The notes beneath the pieces are model-generated. The model was not told the origin of the DNA. It worked only from the letters and a program-made list of their open reading frames with translations, and searched no databases. From Nostoc sp. JL34 (lineage in GTDB: Bacteria > Cyanobacteriota > Cyanobacteriia > Cyanobacteriales > Nostocaceae), in the NCBI RefSeq assembly GCF_017114945.1, contig NZ_JABXKQ010000169.1, forward strand, positions 1-64,000: a DNA stretch of 64,000 nt. Reading direction: 5' to 3'. Position numbers and translations under genes: made by a program. Shown here piece by piece: positions 46,591 through 55,937 of the stretch. The number at the start of each line of letters is the position of its first letter. Positions within the stretch are counted from its first letter, which is position 1.

Positions 46591-46770
46591 TTAAAGGATG
46601 CCCCAGAAGTGTAAAATCCCTTGACCAGAAAACACTTCAAGTGCAACGGCAGATAAAAAACCAATCATTGCAAAACGACCGTTCCAGTTTTCGCTCTGAG
46701 GAGTAAAGCCCCAGCGCAAAGCATTAGGATCTTCTGAAACTGAAGGCGTAGTCTTCTTAAGGTCTGCCAT
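46591..46770 (-). CDS. High-light-inducible (Hli/SCP) chlorophyll-binding protein
   Basis: 59 residues: MADLKKTTPSVSEDPN…, then WGFTPQSENWNGRFAMIGFLSAVALEVFSG, a single membrane helix with the ExxNGRxAMxG chlorophyll-binding motif of the Hli/LHC-like family, ending …HFWGIL. It is a small gene easily missed. Known Hli proteins protect photosystem II assembly intermediates and are induced by high light. The 254 bp upstream is AT-rich and holds its promoter; no specific regulatory motif was identified. Confidence 0.9.
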   Translation of the reverse strand: MADLKKTTPSVSEDPNALRWGFTPQSENWNGRFAMIGFLSAVALEVFSGQGILHFWGIL

Positions 46771-47024
46771 AAATAATACTCCGAGCTTTTATGTTGTAAC
46801 AGTTATAACTGCCTGTAAAGTAATGTAACAGACTTTTACGAAAATGCAACATAAACTCAATATAAAATTTACTAGTATATATTACGGGTGCGTAATTTTG
46901 TGTTAGTAGATTTGCGTGTAGCCATTCAGGAGGAAATTAACTTTTGCTTGGTCATTTCTATGCTTTAATAACCAATGCTGAACTAAACTATGGCAAAAAG
47001 AAATATTAATAAAAATTTGGATAT

Positions 47025-48165
47025 ATGGCAGAAGTTCTTCATTTTACAGGGTTTATCAAAGGAGTGACCTCTAAAACTTACTTGGATGATAATTTAAGTA
47101 AAATTAATTTAGATGTATTTGATGTCAATAAAGAAAGGGGTTATGGATTAATCAAGTCACCTACAACTGAAATTGCTTATTCAAAATGGGTATCACCTAA
47201 GAGAACCAGAAGTTATCCATTTGCCAGAATTTATAATACATATAATTCCTCGAAAGTTATAACTATTATCCCGGTTATTAAAGATGAGGGCAAAGATGGC
47301 GATATAGATAAAATTCAATCCTCTACAATTTCTTGGATGAATTTGCTTAATATCTATATAGATAGTACTTGCTTATTATGAAACAGCAAAAAAAAGTACT
47401 AAAAAGGGACAAATAAATAAGAATAAGTTAAGTAATCAGAAATTTGCTAATGATTTTGTTAAATTTCAAATCAGTGAGATATTAGCATATCGCCAAAGCG
47501 CACTTCATTGGAATAAGAATCTATTTGAAGAAAGATTTACACAAACTTTTGAAAAAGCTCTAGATTCTTATGATTCTATTTTTCATCAAACTGGAGTAAT
47601 AATTCACTCACGAGAAGGAGCAGATAAATATTTACATAAAATCAGAGAAGAGTTTGAGGAATTTAAGAATATTTCTCTTAAAGGTTCTCAGAGTGCTAGT
47701 AAGAGAGAAGCGCTGACTTCTCATAAACTAGAATATTTAGTAGATGGATTAAAAGCAACTTTTAGTATTGAAAACTATCTTGGCGGAATTTACTATTTGA
47801 CTCCTGATGAGATAATATTCGAGAACAACATGTATATTATACAAGAGTCAAAAAATACTTCAACAGCATCTTTGCCAAAGCTCCCTGATATTCAAGATGG
47901 TTTATTCAAGCTAATTTTATTTTCTAATTTAGATTCTTTAATATTGAACGGTGAACCAGTATTATTTGTTACCAAGTTAAAACTTACGGGTAACAACGTT
48001 GTTGGTTCTATCGTTTTTCCAGATGCGTCTCTAGAAAACCTAGAATACTTTTTAGAAGTTAATATTAAAATTTTTAATACAAATCAAAAAGCAATTATAA
48101 AAAAATTGGCTTTAGAAGCTCAAAATAATCATAAACTTAAAATAGAAATATCCAGTAATTTTTAA
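47025..48165 (+). pseudogene. Type II restriction endonuclease, frameshifted
   Basis: Two frames belong to one protein. The first (from ATG 47025) runs VNKERGYGLIKSP … KVITIIPVIKDEG … SWMNLLNIYI and stops at 47379-47381. The second is open from 47362 in a different phase and continues (AYYETAKKSTKKG…) to 48165 with no further break. The join lies at 47362-47371. The C-terminal part carries a PD-x13-ESK motif (TPDEIIF…IIQESK), the PD-(D/E)XK nuclease centre. One indel therefore separates the nuclease site from the N-terminus. The adjacent methylase gene starts 24 bp downstream, as in type II R-M systems. Confidence 0.78.
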
Positions 48166-48188
48166 ACATTATAATCTTAATCTTAATT

Positions 48189-49034
48189 ATGATTAAAAGT
48201 CCTCTCCGATATCCTGGTGGTAAGTCGAAAGCAATAAATCAAATAATTGGATATTTACCAGAAAGCTTTTCGGAATTTCGAGAACCTTTTGTAGGTGGTG
48301 GTTCCGTATTTATTTATTTAAGACAAAAGTTTCCCAATCTCAAGATTTGGATTAACGATTTAAACCGCGAACTCTTCTTATTCTGGAAATTTGCCCAATC
48401 TGATATCACTCAGTTAGTTAAAGAAATTCGCCATATTAAAATAAAGTCTACAGATGGCAAATTATTGTTTTCAGAATTGACTAGTGTAGATGTCAATAAA
48501 TTATCTGATTTAGAAAGAGCCGTTCGTTTTTTCGTACTCAATAGAATTTCTTTTTCTGGAACTGTAGAATCAGGTGGTTTTTCCCAAGAAGCTTTCCATA
48601 AAAGATTTACTGATTCTTCAATAGAACGACTCGAAAAGTTAGAAAATATTTTGTCAAAAAACGTCCAAATTACTAATTTAGATTATAGCCATCTATTAAA
48701 ATCAGAAGGAGAAGATGTATTTATATTTTTAGATCCACCATATTTTCGTGCTACGAAATCAAAGCTATACGGTAAAGATGGTCACTTGCACACTTCTTTT
48801 GAACATCAGAGATTTGCTGAACTTTTGCAACAATGTCATCATCGCTGGTTAATTACCTACGACAACTCAACGCAAATTCTAGAAAATTTTCAATGGGCTA
48901 ATATTTCAGAGTGGGAATTACAGTACGGCATGAATAACTACAAACAAAGTGCTGCCGCTAAAGGAAAAGAGCTATTCATTACTAACTATGAAGTTCAACG
49001 GAATTTAGACAAAATCGCATCTTCTATTGCATAG
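48189..49034 (+). CDS. Dam-type N6-adenine DNA methyltransferase
   Basis: A 281-residue class D12 methylase. AdoMet motif I PFVGGGSVFIYL near 35-46, preceded by PLRYPGGKSKAI, and catalytic motif IV LDPPYF near 183. The C-terminal segment (KQSAAAKGKELFITNY) is as in Dam/M.DpnII-type enzymes. It would methylate adenine in a short site; the site cannot be read from sequence. It is intact while its restriction partner is frameshifted, so it may now act as an orphan regulator. Its end overlaps the convergent epimerase gene by 40 bp. Confidence 0.88.
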   Translation: MIKSPLRYPGGKSKAINQIIGYLPESFSEFREPFVGGGSVFIYLRQKFPNLKIWINDLNRELFLFWKFAQSDITQLVKEIRHIKIKSTDGKLLFSELTSVDVNKLSDLERAVRFFVLNRISFSGTVESGGFSQEAFHKRFTDSSIERLEKLENILSKNVQITNLDYSHLLKSEGEDVFIFLDPPYFRATKSKLYGKDGHLHTSFEHQRFAELLQQCHHRWLITYDNSTQILENFQWANISEWELQYGMNNYKQSAAAKGKELFITNYEVQRNLDKIASSIA

Positions 49035-50032
49035 TTCAGCAACCACGGTACTGCAAACTGCTGCGGTTCTTGAGGTGAATGAGTCCGTTGCCAATCAATG
49101 GTTCGCCGCAATGCTTCATCTAATGACACAATTTCCTTATATCCCAATTCTTGACGGATACGAGTTGAGTCTACAAACCAATCTTGCTCTGTATTACCAG
49201 GCAATTTCAACTCTGATGGTAACTGGCTTTTGGGTACGATAACAACTTTACCCTGCCATCCTGCTATTTGCCCGATTTTGGTTATGCGTTGAGCTTCGGT
49301 AAGTGCTTCTACATCAGCGACATGATAAATGCGACCAGTTGCGCGTTCGTTTGTTGCTGCTAGTGCGATCGCATACGCTACATTTTCTACATAGCCATAA
49401 GAGCCACGCCATCGAGCGATATTATCTTCCAAAACAATCGTGAGACGGTTATCATCCATTCGCTGAAGATAGGAATACAGGCGATGTAGGATATCTCTGG
49501 AACCATATACCATTGGCAAGCGTATAATCGTTCCAGGTAAATTGGATGTCATCACCACCTGCTCCACCAGAATCTTTTCATAATCAATTGGCACAGCGAT
49601 CGGTCTAGAGAGCATTTCCCGGTATGGATAGAGTTGTTGGCGCAGAGGCGAATCTTCGATAAGTGGTACAGGCACAACATCAGATTCCTTACCCCAAAGC
49701 ACATCGTATGCACGATACACATCTATACTGCTAATCGCAACAACACGCTGGGCAATATCCTCAAATGTGTTCGTTAGAGTTAATGCATCTTGTTCGTTAT
49801 AGGCAATCATATCTACCACAACTTGAGGCGAAAGCTGCCTAAACTGGCTTTTCATCTCCAAAAGATGGGAGCGATCGCCCAAAATTTCATGTACATCTGG
49901 TGGTAAGTTAGCTGTAGTTTTTCCTCGATGAAATACGCTCACTTCATGACCCATTGCAATCAGTTGACGGACTACAGAAGGGCCAATAAAATTTGTGCCA
50001 CCAATTATGAGTATTTTCATTTTGGTTTCCAT
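48995..50032 (-). CDS. NAD-dependent epimerase/dehydratase
   Basis: A 345-residue extended SDR. It has the NAD site ILIIGGTNFIGPSVV, SSIDVYRAYDV near the catalytic Ser, a Y-x3-like active site in YPYREMLS, and a C-terminal region resembling nucleoside-diphosphate-sugar epimerases and CSP41-type chloroplast RNA-binding relatives. Two starts are possible, 50032 (METKMKIL) and 50020 (MKILIIGG); the second fits the fold. It overlaps the methylase by 40 bp at the 3' end and lies 37 bp from clpP on the same strand, so the two may share a transcript. Confidence 0.83.
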   Translation of the reverse strand: METKMKILIIGGTNFIGPSVVRQLIAMGHEVSVFHRGKTTANLPPDVHEILGDRSHLLEMKSQFRQLSPQVVVDMIAYNEQDALTLTNTFEDIAQRVVAISSIDVYRAYDVLWGKESDVVPVPLIEDSPLRQQLYPYREMLSRPIAVPIDYEKILVEQVVMTSNLPGTIIRLPMVYGSRDILHRLYSYLQRMDDNRLTIVLEDNIARWRGSYGYVENVAYAIALAATNERATGRIYHVADVEALTEAQRITKIGQIAGWQGKVVIVPKSQLPSELKLPGNTEQDWFVDSTRIRQELGYKEIVSLDEALRRTIDWQRTHSPQEPQQFAVPWLLNYAIEDAILSKFR

Positions 50033-50068
50033 CCATTACTGTTTGTCGATATTAGAGTGGTTTGCAGA

Positions 50069-50677
50069 TTAAATAGATGCAGATGTTTTCAAGATGATAC
50101 TGTCAATTAAACCGTAAGCTTTTGCTTCTTCGGCACTCATGAAAAAGTCTCGTTCAGAATCTAGTTGAATCTGCTCTGATGATTTACCAGTATTGGCAGC
50201 GAGTATTTTGTTAATTAATTGGCGGAAATACAAAATTTCTTTGGCTGCAATTTCAATATCAGATGTTTTTCCCTGAACGTCTCCTAATGGTTGATGAATC
50301 ATAATCCGAGCATTTGGTAGAGCATATCTTTTACCCTTAGTTCCAGCGGCAAGCAAGAACGATCCCATTGAAGCAGCAATACCGATGCATACAGTACATA
50401 CTTCTGAACGAATTTGATTCATGGCATCGTAAATAGCCATTCCTGCTGTCACCGAACCTCCAGGACTGTTAATATACAATGTGATATCTTGTTCTGGATC
50501 TTCAGCATCAAGAAATAGCATTTGTGCAACAATCAAGTTAGCTGTATCATCTGTAACTTCGTTTCGCAAAAAGATAATTCGCTCTGCAAGTAAGCGTGAA
50601 TAAATATCTAATGCTCGTTCCCCTCTTTCTGATTCTTGAATAATCATTGGAATGCTGAGTTGAATTTGAGAATTCAT
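50069..50677 (-). CDS. clpP: ATP-dependent Clp protease proteolytic subunit
   Basis: 202 residues from ATG 50677 (MNSQIQLS), chosen for the GGAG 8 nt upstream; the ORF begins 11 codons earlier. The catalytic triad is visible: Ser103 in GIAASMGSF, His128 in IMIHQPLGD, and Asp177 in ERDFFMSAEEA. It forms the tetradecameric chamber of Clp proteases with ClpC or ClpX partners. Cyanobacteria carry several clpP/clpR paralogues; which one this is cannot be said. It is followed by the epimerase gene. Confidence 0.92.
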   Translation of the reverse strand: MNSQIQLSIPMIIQESERGERALDIYSRLLAERIIFLRNEVTDDTANLIVAQMLFLDAEDPEQDITLYINSPGGSVTAGMAIYDAMNQIRSEVCTVCIGIAASMGSFLLAAGTKGKRYALPNARIMIHQPLGDVQGKTSDIEIAAKEILYFRQLINKILAANTGKSSEQIQLDSERDFFMSAEEAKAYGLIDSIILKTSASI

Positions 50678-50766
50678 ATTTGATATCTCCAAGTAAGATA
50701 AAATATTCATTAAAAACCATGTTTTTAATAAAATGCTTAGGGTATTTTTTGAAGAAACTAGGATTT

Positions 50767-51105
50767 TTATAACTCCTCAAAGATTCCCATCTCACCAAGA
50801 CGAATTGTAATAATCTCAACGGACGTAATTGCTTTGTGAGGGCCATTCTGGGTATGAGCAGGCGTAAACCAAAATGTTCCTGCTTTGCATTCACGCCCAG
50901 CAGTTTCAATCGTTCCCTTCAGGACATAAACATATTCATCACAAGGATGATAGTGAACTGGAATCACCGTGTCAGCAATCATTTGTAGTTTATGAATTGA
51001 ACCTTTTGGCACTGGTTCAGCTAATGTCAATAATTTTGTACCTGGAACAGGCTGAAACTCAAACCAAGTTTCAGCTTCTGTCTCAACAAAAGTTTGTTTA
51101 TTCAT
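50767..51105 (-). CDS. Cupin-domain protein
   Basis: 112 residues, single-domain cupin. Metal-binding residues are in HYHPCDEYVYVLKG (motif 1) and H in PAHTQNG (motif 2). Such small cupins bind metals or small acids and act as isomerases, dioxygenases or sensors. The start ATG is at 51105 with GGAAAA upstream. Substrate unknown. It lies upstream of clpP on the same strand. Confidence 0.85.
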   Translation of the reverse strand: MNKQTFVETEAETWFEFQPVPGTKLLTLAEPVPKGSIHKLQMIADTVIPVHYHPCDEYVYVLKGTIETAGRECKAGTFWFTPAHTQNGPHKAITSVEIITIRLGEMGIFEEL

Positions 51106-51227
51106 ATTAAATTTTCCAAAAGCTCAATTTAATTTAGCTTTGCTAATACTCGTCCAACGACAAATAATAATGTTGCCAAGCTTGAATTTAAATGTAGATA
51201 TTGGCGTGCAATATGTGAATTTCCGCT

Positions 51228-51797
51228 TTAACTGGTGCAATCTGTGACTAAGATTTGCGGTAGTTTTTCATGCAAACTGTAGTTCCATCCACCATTGAGA
51301 AAATAACTAAGAACGATACTATCTAATGCCTCATATCTACCAACTGGTATTGCAAAAAATACAGTGCTGCGATTATTTGGTATTACTGTCTGCATCCCTG
51401 CCTTGGACTCATGCATAAATTTGCCTTGCCACGGTTGGGAAAGTTCCATTGGTTCATTGAGCTTGATGGCTTTTTGAATCAAACCTTTATGTTCGAGTAG
51501 AAGTTTCGTACCCCCGACTACGGGTTGGATTGTCCAGGTAACAACTGAAGGCTGGCACATCATACTGTCTTGCCAAGTGAACGCCAGTCGTCTTGGCTCA
51601 TCGAGTTCAATTACCTGACAGTCTATGTCTCCCTCCAGCCCTGGCAGTGTCGAATGTACAAATCGGAATTTGTGTCCTAAACGCGGCTCAAAGTCGTTTT
51701 CCATTAACCATACTGCCAATGCCTGACGGTTAGTGAGTACCTGCCAAACCCGTTGGGGAGGATAGGGATAAAACACTTCCATATTTAATCGGAGCAT
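51228..51797 (-). CDS. SRPBCC (AHSA1/START-like) domain protein
   Basis: About 189 residues from ATG 51797, with GGAGG 6 nt upstream; it shares the A of TGATG with the stop of the ArsR gene. The SRPBCC beta-helix-grip is seen as FYPYPPQRVWQVLTNRQALAVWL, … TWTIQPVVGG TKLLLEHKG, and a C-terminal helix. This pairing, an ArsR regulator with an AHSA1-like ligand-binding protein, is common in bacteria. Role: binding of a hydrophobic ligand; unknown. Confidence 0.85.
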   Translation of the reverse strand: MLRLNMEVFYPYPPQRVWQVLTNRQALAVWLMENDFEPRLGHKFRFVHSTLPGLEGDIDCQVIELDEPRRLAFTWQDSMMCQPSVVTWTIQPVVGGTKLLLEHKGLIQKAIKLNEPMELSQPWQGKFMHESKAGMQTVIPNNRSTVFFAIPVGRYEALDSIVLSYFLNGGWNYSLHEKLPQILVTDCTS

Positions 51798-52117
51798 CAA
51801 TTTTCCTCCAAATAATTGCCAAGGGCATCGAGTTTTTCTTGCCAAAACTGCTCGTAATGAGCAATCCATTCAGATATCTGTTTCAATGGCTCCGGGTTTA
51901 GCCGATAGAAGCGCTGTCGCCCTGCTTTTCGCATTTGTACTAAGCCTGCTTCGCAAAGAATCTGTAAGTGCTGAGAAATAGCTGGCAAGCTCATGGCAAA
52001 TGGCTGGGCTAGTTCCTTGACTGGTTGCTCACCATTACGTAACAGATCCAGTAGCGCCCTGCGTGTGGGATCTGCGATCGCCACAAAAACATCGGCACTG
52101 GCAGCAGGTCTACTCAT
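51797..52117 (-). CDS. ArsR-family transcriptional regulator
   Basis: A 106-residue winged-helix repressor (VFVAIADPTRRALLDLLRNGEQPVKELAQPFAMSLPAISQHLQILCEAGLVQMRKAGRQRFY). The typical arsenic-sensing cysteine pair is missing, so it is of the non-metal ligand type. It is co-transcribed with the SRPBCC gene (1-nt overlap) and probably autoregulated: two imperfect palindromes with ttaagc / gcttaa halves lie just upstream (see operator entry). Confidence 0.87.
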   Translation of the reverse strand: MSRPAASADVFVAIADPTRRALLDLLRNGEQPVKELAQPFAMSLPAISQHLQILCEAGLVQMRKAGRQRFYRLNPEPLKQISEWIAHYEQFWQEKLDALGNYLEEN

Positions 52118-52134
52118 TCCTATTGACCATATAT

Positions 52135-52182
52135 TTAAGCAAACGCTTAACTATTTATAGAATACATAAGTAATTGCTTAAA
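52135..52182 (-). promoter_or_regulatory. Candidate ArsR operators
   Basis: The palindrome ttaagcaaacgcttaa (52135-52150) and a second near-palindrome ataagtaattgcttaa (52165-52180) share the half site TTAAGC/GCTTAA. They lie 18-65 bp upstream of the regulator start. Both positions are typical for autorepression. Confidence 0.55.
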
Positions 52183-52198
52183 TGTCAACTCCTAAGAA

Positions 52199-52236
52199 CA
52201 GCAAAAGGTTGGGATTTTAGTTTCCCAACCTGGCTG
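52199..52236 (+). promoter_or_regulatory. Leader hairpin upstream of trpD
   Basis: The sequence cagcaaaaggttggga pairs with ttcccaacctggctg around a ttttagt loop. It lies 24 bp before the ATG and could act as an attenuator; no short Trp-rich leader peptide is visible, so its role is open. Confidence 0.4.
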
Positions 52237-52259
52237 CTACTTTCTCATTTTTCGGTAGG

Positions 52260-53357
52260 ATGGCTCCCATACCTACAAAAACCTTAGCGATGGCAACTTC
52301 CCCAATTCCTGCTCAAGAATCCTCTGTTAGCTGGTATATTCTGTTGCAACAATTAATAGATGGGCAATCATTGTCTCGTACTCAATCTGCTGAATTGATG
52401 CAAGGTTGGCTCAGTGAAGCGGTTCCCCCAGAATTATCAGGGGCTATATTAACAGCGCTGAACTTTAGAGGCATTTCTGCCGACGAATTGACTGGCATGG
52501 CGGAGGTATTACAATCTCAATGTTCCCCACTCAGCCCTCAGAAATCAACATTTAGCACTGTAATAGACACCTGTGGCACTGGTGGAGATGGGTCATCAAC
52601 CTTTAATATTTCTACAGCTGTTGCTTTTGTTGCCGCTGCATCTGGCGTACCTGTGGCTAAACACGGCAATCGTTCAGCTTCAAGTCTCACAGGGAGCGCA
52701 GATGTATTGGAAGCCTTGGGTGTAAACTTAAGTGCATCTAGTGAAAAAGTACAAGCAGCACTACAAGAAGTGGGGATCACTTTCTTGTTTGCTCCTGGTT
52801 GGCATCCAGCACTCAAGGCGGTTGCATCATTACGGCGGACTTTGAAAGTGCGAACAATTTTTAATTTGCTCGGGCCGTTAGTAAATCCCTTGCGTCCAAC
52901 TGGGCAAGTGGTGGGCTTATTCACTCCTAAGCTTTTGGCGACTGTTGCCGAAGCTTTACAGAATTTGGGCAAGGAAAAGGCGATTGTGTTGCACGGGCGA
53001 GAAAAACTTGATGAGGCTGGGTTAGGAGATGAAACTGATTTGGCGGTGTTATCAGACGGAGAAGTACAGTTAACTACTATTAATCCCCTAGATTTAGATT
53101 TAACGCCTGCTTCCATAGGTATGCTTCGGGGTGGAGATGTCCAAGAAAATGCACTGATTCTCAAGGCTGTACTCCAAGGTAAGGGAACTCAGGCGCAACA
53201 GGACGCAGTTGCCTTAAATGCGTCGTTGGCGCTGCAAGTAGCGGGTACGATCGCATTCCTCGATCACGCAGAAGGTATTAAAATAGCTAAGGATATCCTA
53301 CAAAGTGGGGCTGCTTGGACGAAGTTGGAGCAGTTAGTTGAGTTTCTGGGGAATTGA
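52260..53357 (+). CDS. trpD: Anthranilate phosphoribosyltransferase
   Basis: 365 residues. Transfers phosphoribose from PRPP to anthranilate in tryptophan synthesis. Conserved features: PRPP/Mg site DTCGTGGDGSSTFNIST, KHGNRSASSLTGSADVLEALGV, LRRTLKVRTIFNLLGPLVNP and HGREKLDEAGLGDETDLAVL. It has an N-terminal extension of about 20 residues before the helical domain. The 3' end overlaps the convergent retropepsin-like gene by 71 bp, so antisense interference is possible. Confidence 0.95.
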   Translation: MAPIPTKTLAMATSPIPAQESSVSWYILLQQLIDGQSLSRTQSAELMQGWLSEAVPPELSGAILTALNFRGISADELTGMAEVLQSQCSPLSPQKSTFSTVIDTCGTGGDGSSTFNISTAVAFVAAASGVPVAKHGNRSASSLTGSADVLEALGVNLSASSEKVQAALQEVGITFLFAPGWHPALKAVASLRRTLKVRTIFNLLGPLVNPLRPTGQVVGLFTPKLLATVAEALQNLGKEKAIVLHGREKLDEAGLGDETDLAVLSDGEVQLTTINPLDLDLTPASIGMLRGGDVQENALILKAVLQGKGTQAQQDAVALNASLALQVAGTIAFLDHAEGIKIAKDILQSGAAWTKLEQLVEFLGN

Positions 53358-54327
53358 TTTGCGATCGCAATTGCGGGCGAAACTCTACGACATTACGCTT
53401 AATGGTGACATCATAATTACCAAAAAAGTCATGTCCTAGAAGCCCGGTTTCTAGTTCCGCACCTGCGATCGCTACTGGTATTTTATTCACTATTACCCCG
53501 CCAACTGCCATCGAATTAACATAGCCCACAGGAAATTCTACCGCTCTGGAACTCGCGGTGTTTGCCTTAGCTTTTCCCACTGTGACGATTCCCAAAGCAT
53601 TAGCCATCTGTTGGGTAATGACAGTACCACTTGCTCCAGTATCCACAATCATCTCAAATTGTTGTTGACCATTAAAAGTGACTTCCACAATTGGCGTACC
53701 ACCAATTCGCCTTTTTATCGGCGCTGTAAATACTGCTTCATCGGGAATCACCACTGCTGATGACGGCAAACCTGGCTCTGGTGATAACGGTTTTGTTTCT
53801 CGTGGAGGTAAGGTGAACTTTGGTATAATTTCTCTCTGGGGAACAACAACGACTATTTTATGAGGTTCTCTAACTGCAACAGGGCGAGGATTAGCTTGCT
53901 GTTGGGCATATTTAACTTGGCGACGATATTCCGTAATTTTGGTTTGAGCGATCGCAAATTCTGGGCTTTGTCGCCGTACTCTTTGCATCAGCGCGATCGC
54001 CTCCTGGTACTGACTCGCCACCAACTTCCAATCATCTGGAGATTGAGCCGATTGGCTGATACTCCAAGCGCCAACAGCTTTGTCTCGTCCAATCTCAAAA
54101 AGACTTGGTTCACTTTCAAACGGATCTAGCGGTTGCGCTTCTGGAGTAGCTGCGGGTGTTACTGGTTCAACAGCAGGCTTTACTGATGCCAGATCCCCAA
54201 TTGGCGTGGGTTGCTCATTGCCACCAGTCGCAGTGTTCCGTTTGTCTTCACTACAGGCAACACACAAAACAGCTAGAGCGCTTGATACAAAAATTAGGGT
54301 TGCACGGGATAAAAAAGACTGAAGCAT
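53287..54327 (-). CDS. Retropepsin-like aspartic protease, lipoprotein
   Basis: 346 residues with an N-terminal lipoprotein signal (lipobox AVLCVAC near residue 25), so probably membrane-anchored outside. After a Pro-rich linker comes a TIGR02281-like retroviral-type aspartic protease domain (about 205-320). It includes EMIVDTGASGTVITQQMA with the catalytic Asp and the second flap region GLLGHDFFG. Single-domain retropepsins dimerise. Substrate unknown. It is convergent with, and overlapping, trpD. Confidence 0.87.
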   Translation of the reverse strand: MLQSFLSRATLIFVSSALAVLCVACSEDKRNTATGGNEQPTPIGDLASVKPAVEPVTPAATPEAQPLDPFESEPSLFEIGRDKAVGAWSISQSAQSPDDWKLVASQYQEAIALMQRVRRQSPEFAIAQTKITEYRRQVKYAQQQANPRPVAVREPHKIVVVVPQREIIPKFTLPPRETKPLSPEPGLPSSAVVIPDEAVFTAPIKRRIGGTPIVEVTFNGQQQFEMIVDTGASGTVITQQMANALGIVTVGKAKANTASSRAVEFPVGYVNSMAVGGVIVNKIPVAIAGAELETGLLGHDFFGNYDVTIKRNVVEFRPQLRSQINSPETQLTAPTSSKQPHFVGYP

Positions 54328-54645
54328 AATTAATTTTAGCTAATTCGCCGTAAGTCCCCCACTCAATTCTGTACTAAGAATTCAGTGGCGGCATATAAGG
54401 CGGACGGCGACGATTCCATCTTTTTCCTCTTCTCACAATTGGGAAGCCCGCACTGTACCGTTTGCGTAGCGTCTCGCAGAGAAAGTCAGTGTGGGTAGTT
54501 CACTTTTAATTAACTATCCTAAAAACTCCCAATTGCTCAACTCATGGGATAATTAACAATCGCAGTATTCGGGAATAGGGAATAGGGAAAAGTTTTCCAA
54601 TGCCCCATACCCAATTCCTCATGCCCAATCCCCAATCTATCACCT
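54328..54645. other. Intergenic region upstream of carA
   Basis: Contains a Nostoc repeat (about 54460-54485, gtttgcgtagcgtctcgc) and runs of cccaattcctcatgcccaatcc. The carA promoter must be here; no clear -10/-35 pair is claimed. Confidence 0.4.
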
Positions 54646-55815
54646 ATGCCCCTGACTGACGCAGCAATCCCAGCTTTACTTGTCCTAGCAGATGGAACCA
54701 CTTATCGCGGTTGGTCTTTTGGTGCGACGGGAACCGCGATCGGAGAAGTAGTGTTTAACACTGGCATGACAGGCTATCAAGAAGTCTTGACTGACCCTAG
54801 TTACCGCGGTCAAATAATCATTTTTACCTATCCTGAATTGGGGAATACTGGCGTCAATCCTGAAGATGAAGAATCAGAGGGGCCCCAAGTGCGGGGTGCG
54901 ATCGCCCGCAATATTTCTCACCGTCCAAGTAACTGGCGATCGACAGAATCCTTACCTGACTATCTCAAACAAAACCAAGTACCAGGGATCTACGGCATCG
55001 ATACCCGCGCCCTCACCCGCAAAATTCGGATGTTTGGAGCGATGAACGGTGGCATTTCTACAACCATTCTCGATGAAGCGGAATTGCTAGAGCAGGTACT
55101 AGCAGCTCCCAATATGGCAGGATTGAATCTGGTTCGTGAAGTCACCACCCCGACAGCTTATGAATGGGCAGATCCCACAATTCCAGCTTGGGAATTCAAC
55201 TCTGAAGCTGCGGAAAATCTTGGGGAACCCTTTACCGTTGTTGCTCTTGACTTTGGCATCAAACGTAATATCTTGCGTCGCTTAGTAAGTTACGGTTGTC
55301 GGGTGATTGTTGTACCTGCTGATACACCACCAGAGGAAATTCTTAAATACAATCCAGATGGTGTGTTTCTTTCTAATGGGCCTGGCGACCCGGCTGCCGT
55401 CACTGAAGGGATTGCAACTGCCAAAGCACTCCTGTTAAGTGAAAAACCCATCTTTGGTATTTGTATGGGACACCAAATTTTAGGTCATGCACTAGGGGCA
55501 GAAACCTATAAACTCAAATTTGGTCATCGTGGTTTGAATCAGCCTGCCGGCTTACAACAACGGGTAGAAATTACCAGCCAAAACCATAGTTTTGCTATTG
55601 ATCCAGATTCTTTACCTACGGCAGTTGTAGAAATCAGCCACCTAAATCTAAACGATCGCACCATTGCCGGGGTACGTCACAAATCTCTACCTGTGTTCTC
55701 CGTACAGTATCACCCAGAAGCCAGTCCTGGCCCCCACGATGCTGATTACTTGTTTGAGCAATTTGTTCAAGCTATGCGAACAGCCCGTCAACCCCTCCGG
55801 GGAATTCAAAATTAA
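54646..55815 (+). CDS. carA: Carbamoyl-phosphate synthase small subunit
   Basis: 389 residues. Glutaminase subunit supplying ammonia for carbamoyl phosphate, used in pyrimidine and arginine synthesis. The N-terminal CPSase_sm domain includes GEVVFNTGMTGYQEVLTDPSY and GIYGIDTRALTRKIR. The GATase domain includes SNGPGDPAA, the catalytic Cys near 272 in FGICMGHQILG, and the His in YHPEASPGPHD. The large subunit gene is not in the window, as is usual in cyanobacteria. Confidence 0.95.
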   Translation: MPLTDAAIPALLVLADGTTYRGWSFGATGTAIGEVVFNTGMTGYQEVLTDPSYRGQIIIFTYPELGNTGVNPEDEESEGPQVRGAIARNISHRPSNWRSTESLPDYLKQNQVPGIYGIDTRALTRKIRMFGAMNGGISTTILDEAELLEQVLAAPNMAGLNLVREVTTPTAYEWADPTIPAWEFNSEAAENLGEPFTVVALDFGIKRNILRRLVSYGCRVIVVPADTPPEEILKYNPDGVFLSNGPGDPAAVTEGIATAKALLLSEKPIFGICMGHQILGHALGAETYKLKFGHRGLNQPAGLQQRVEITSQNHSFAIDPDSLPTAVVEISHLNLNDRTIAGVRHKSLPVFSVQYHPEASPGPHDADYLFEQFVQAMRTARQPLRGIQN

Positions 55816-55937
55816 AAATCCAAAATTCAAAATGAAAGATTTATTTTTGAACTATGCATTTTTAATTTTGAACTGGAGCAAAAAGCAAGAGTCAAGTTGT
55901 CCTATCTGAGATTAAATAAAAATAGCAAAATGCAAAT

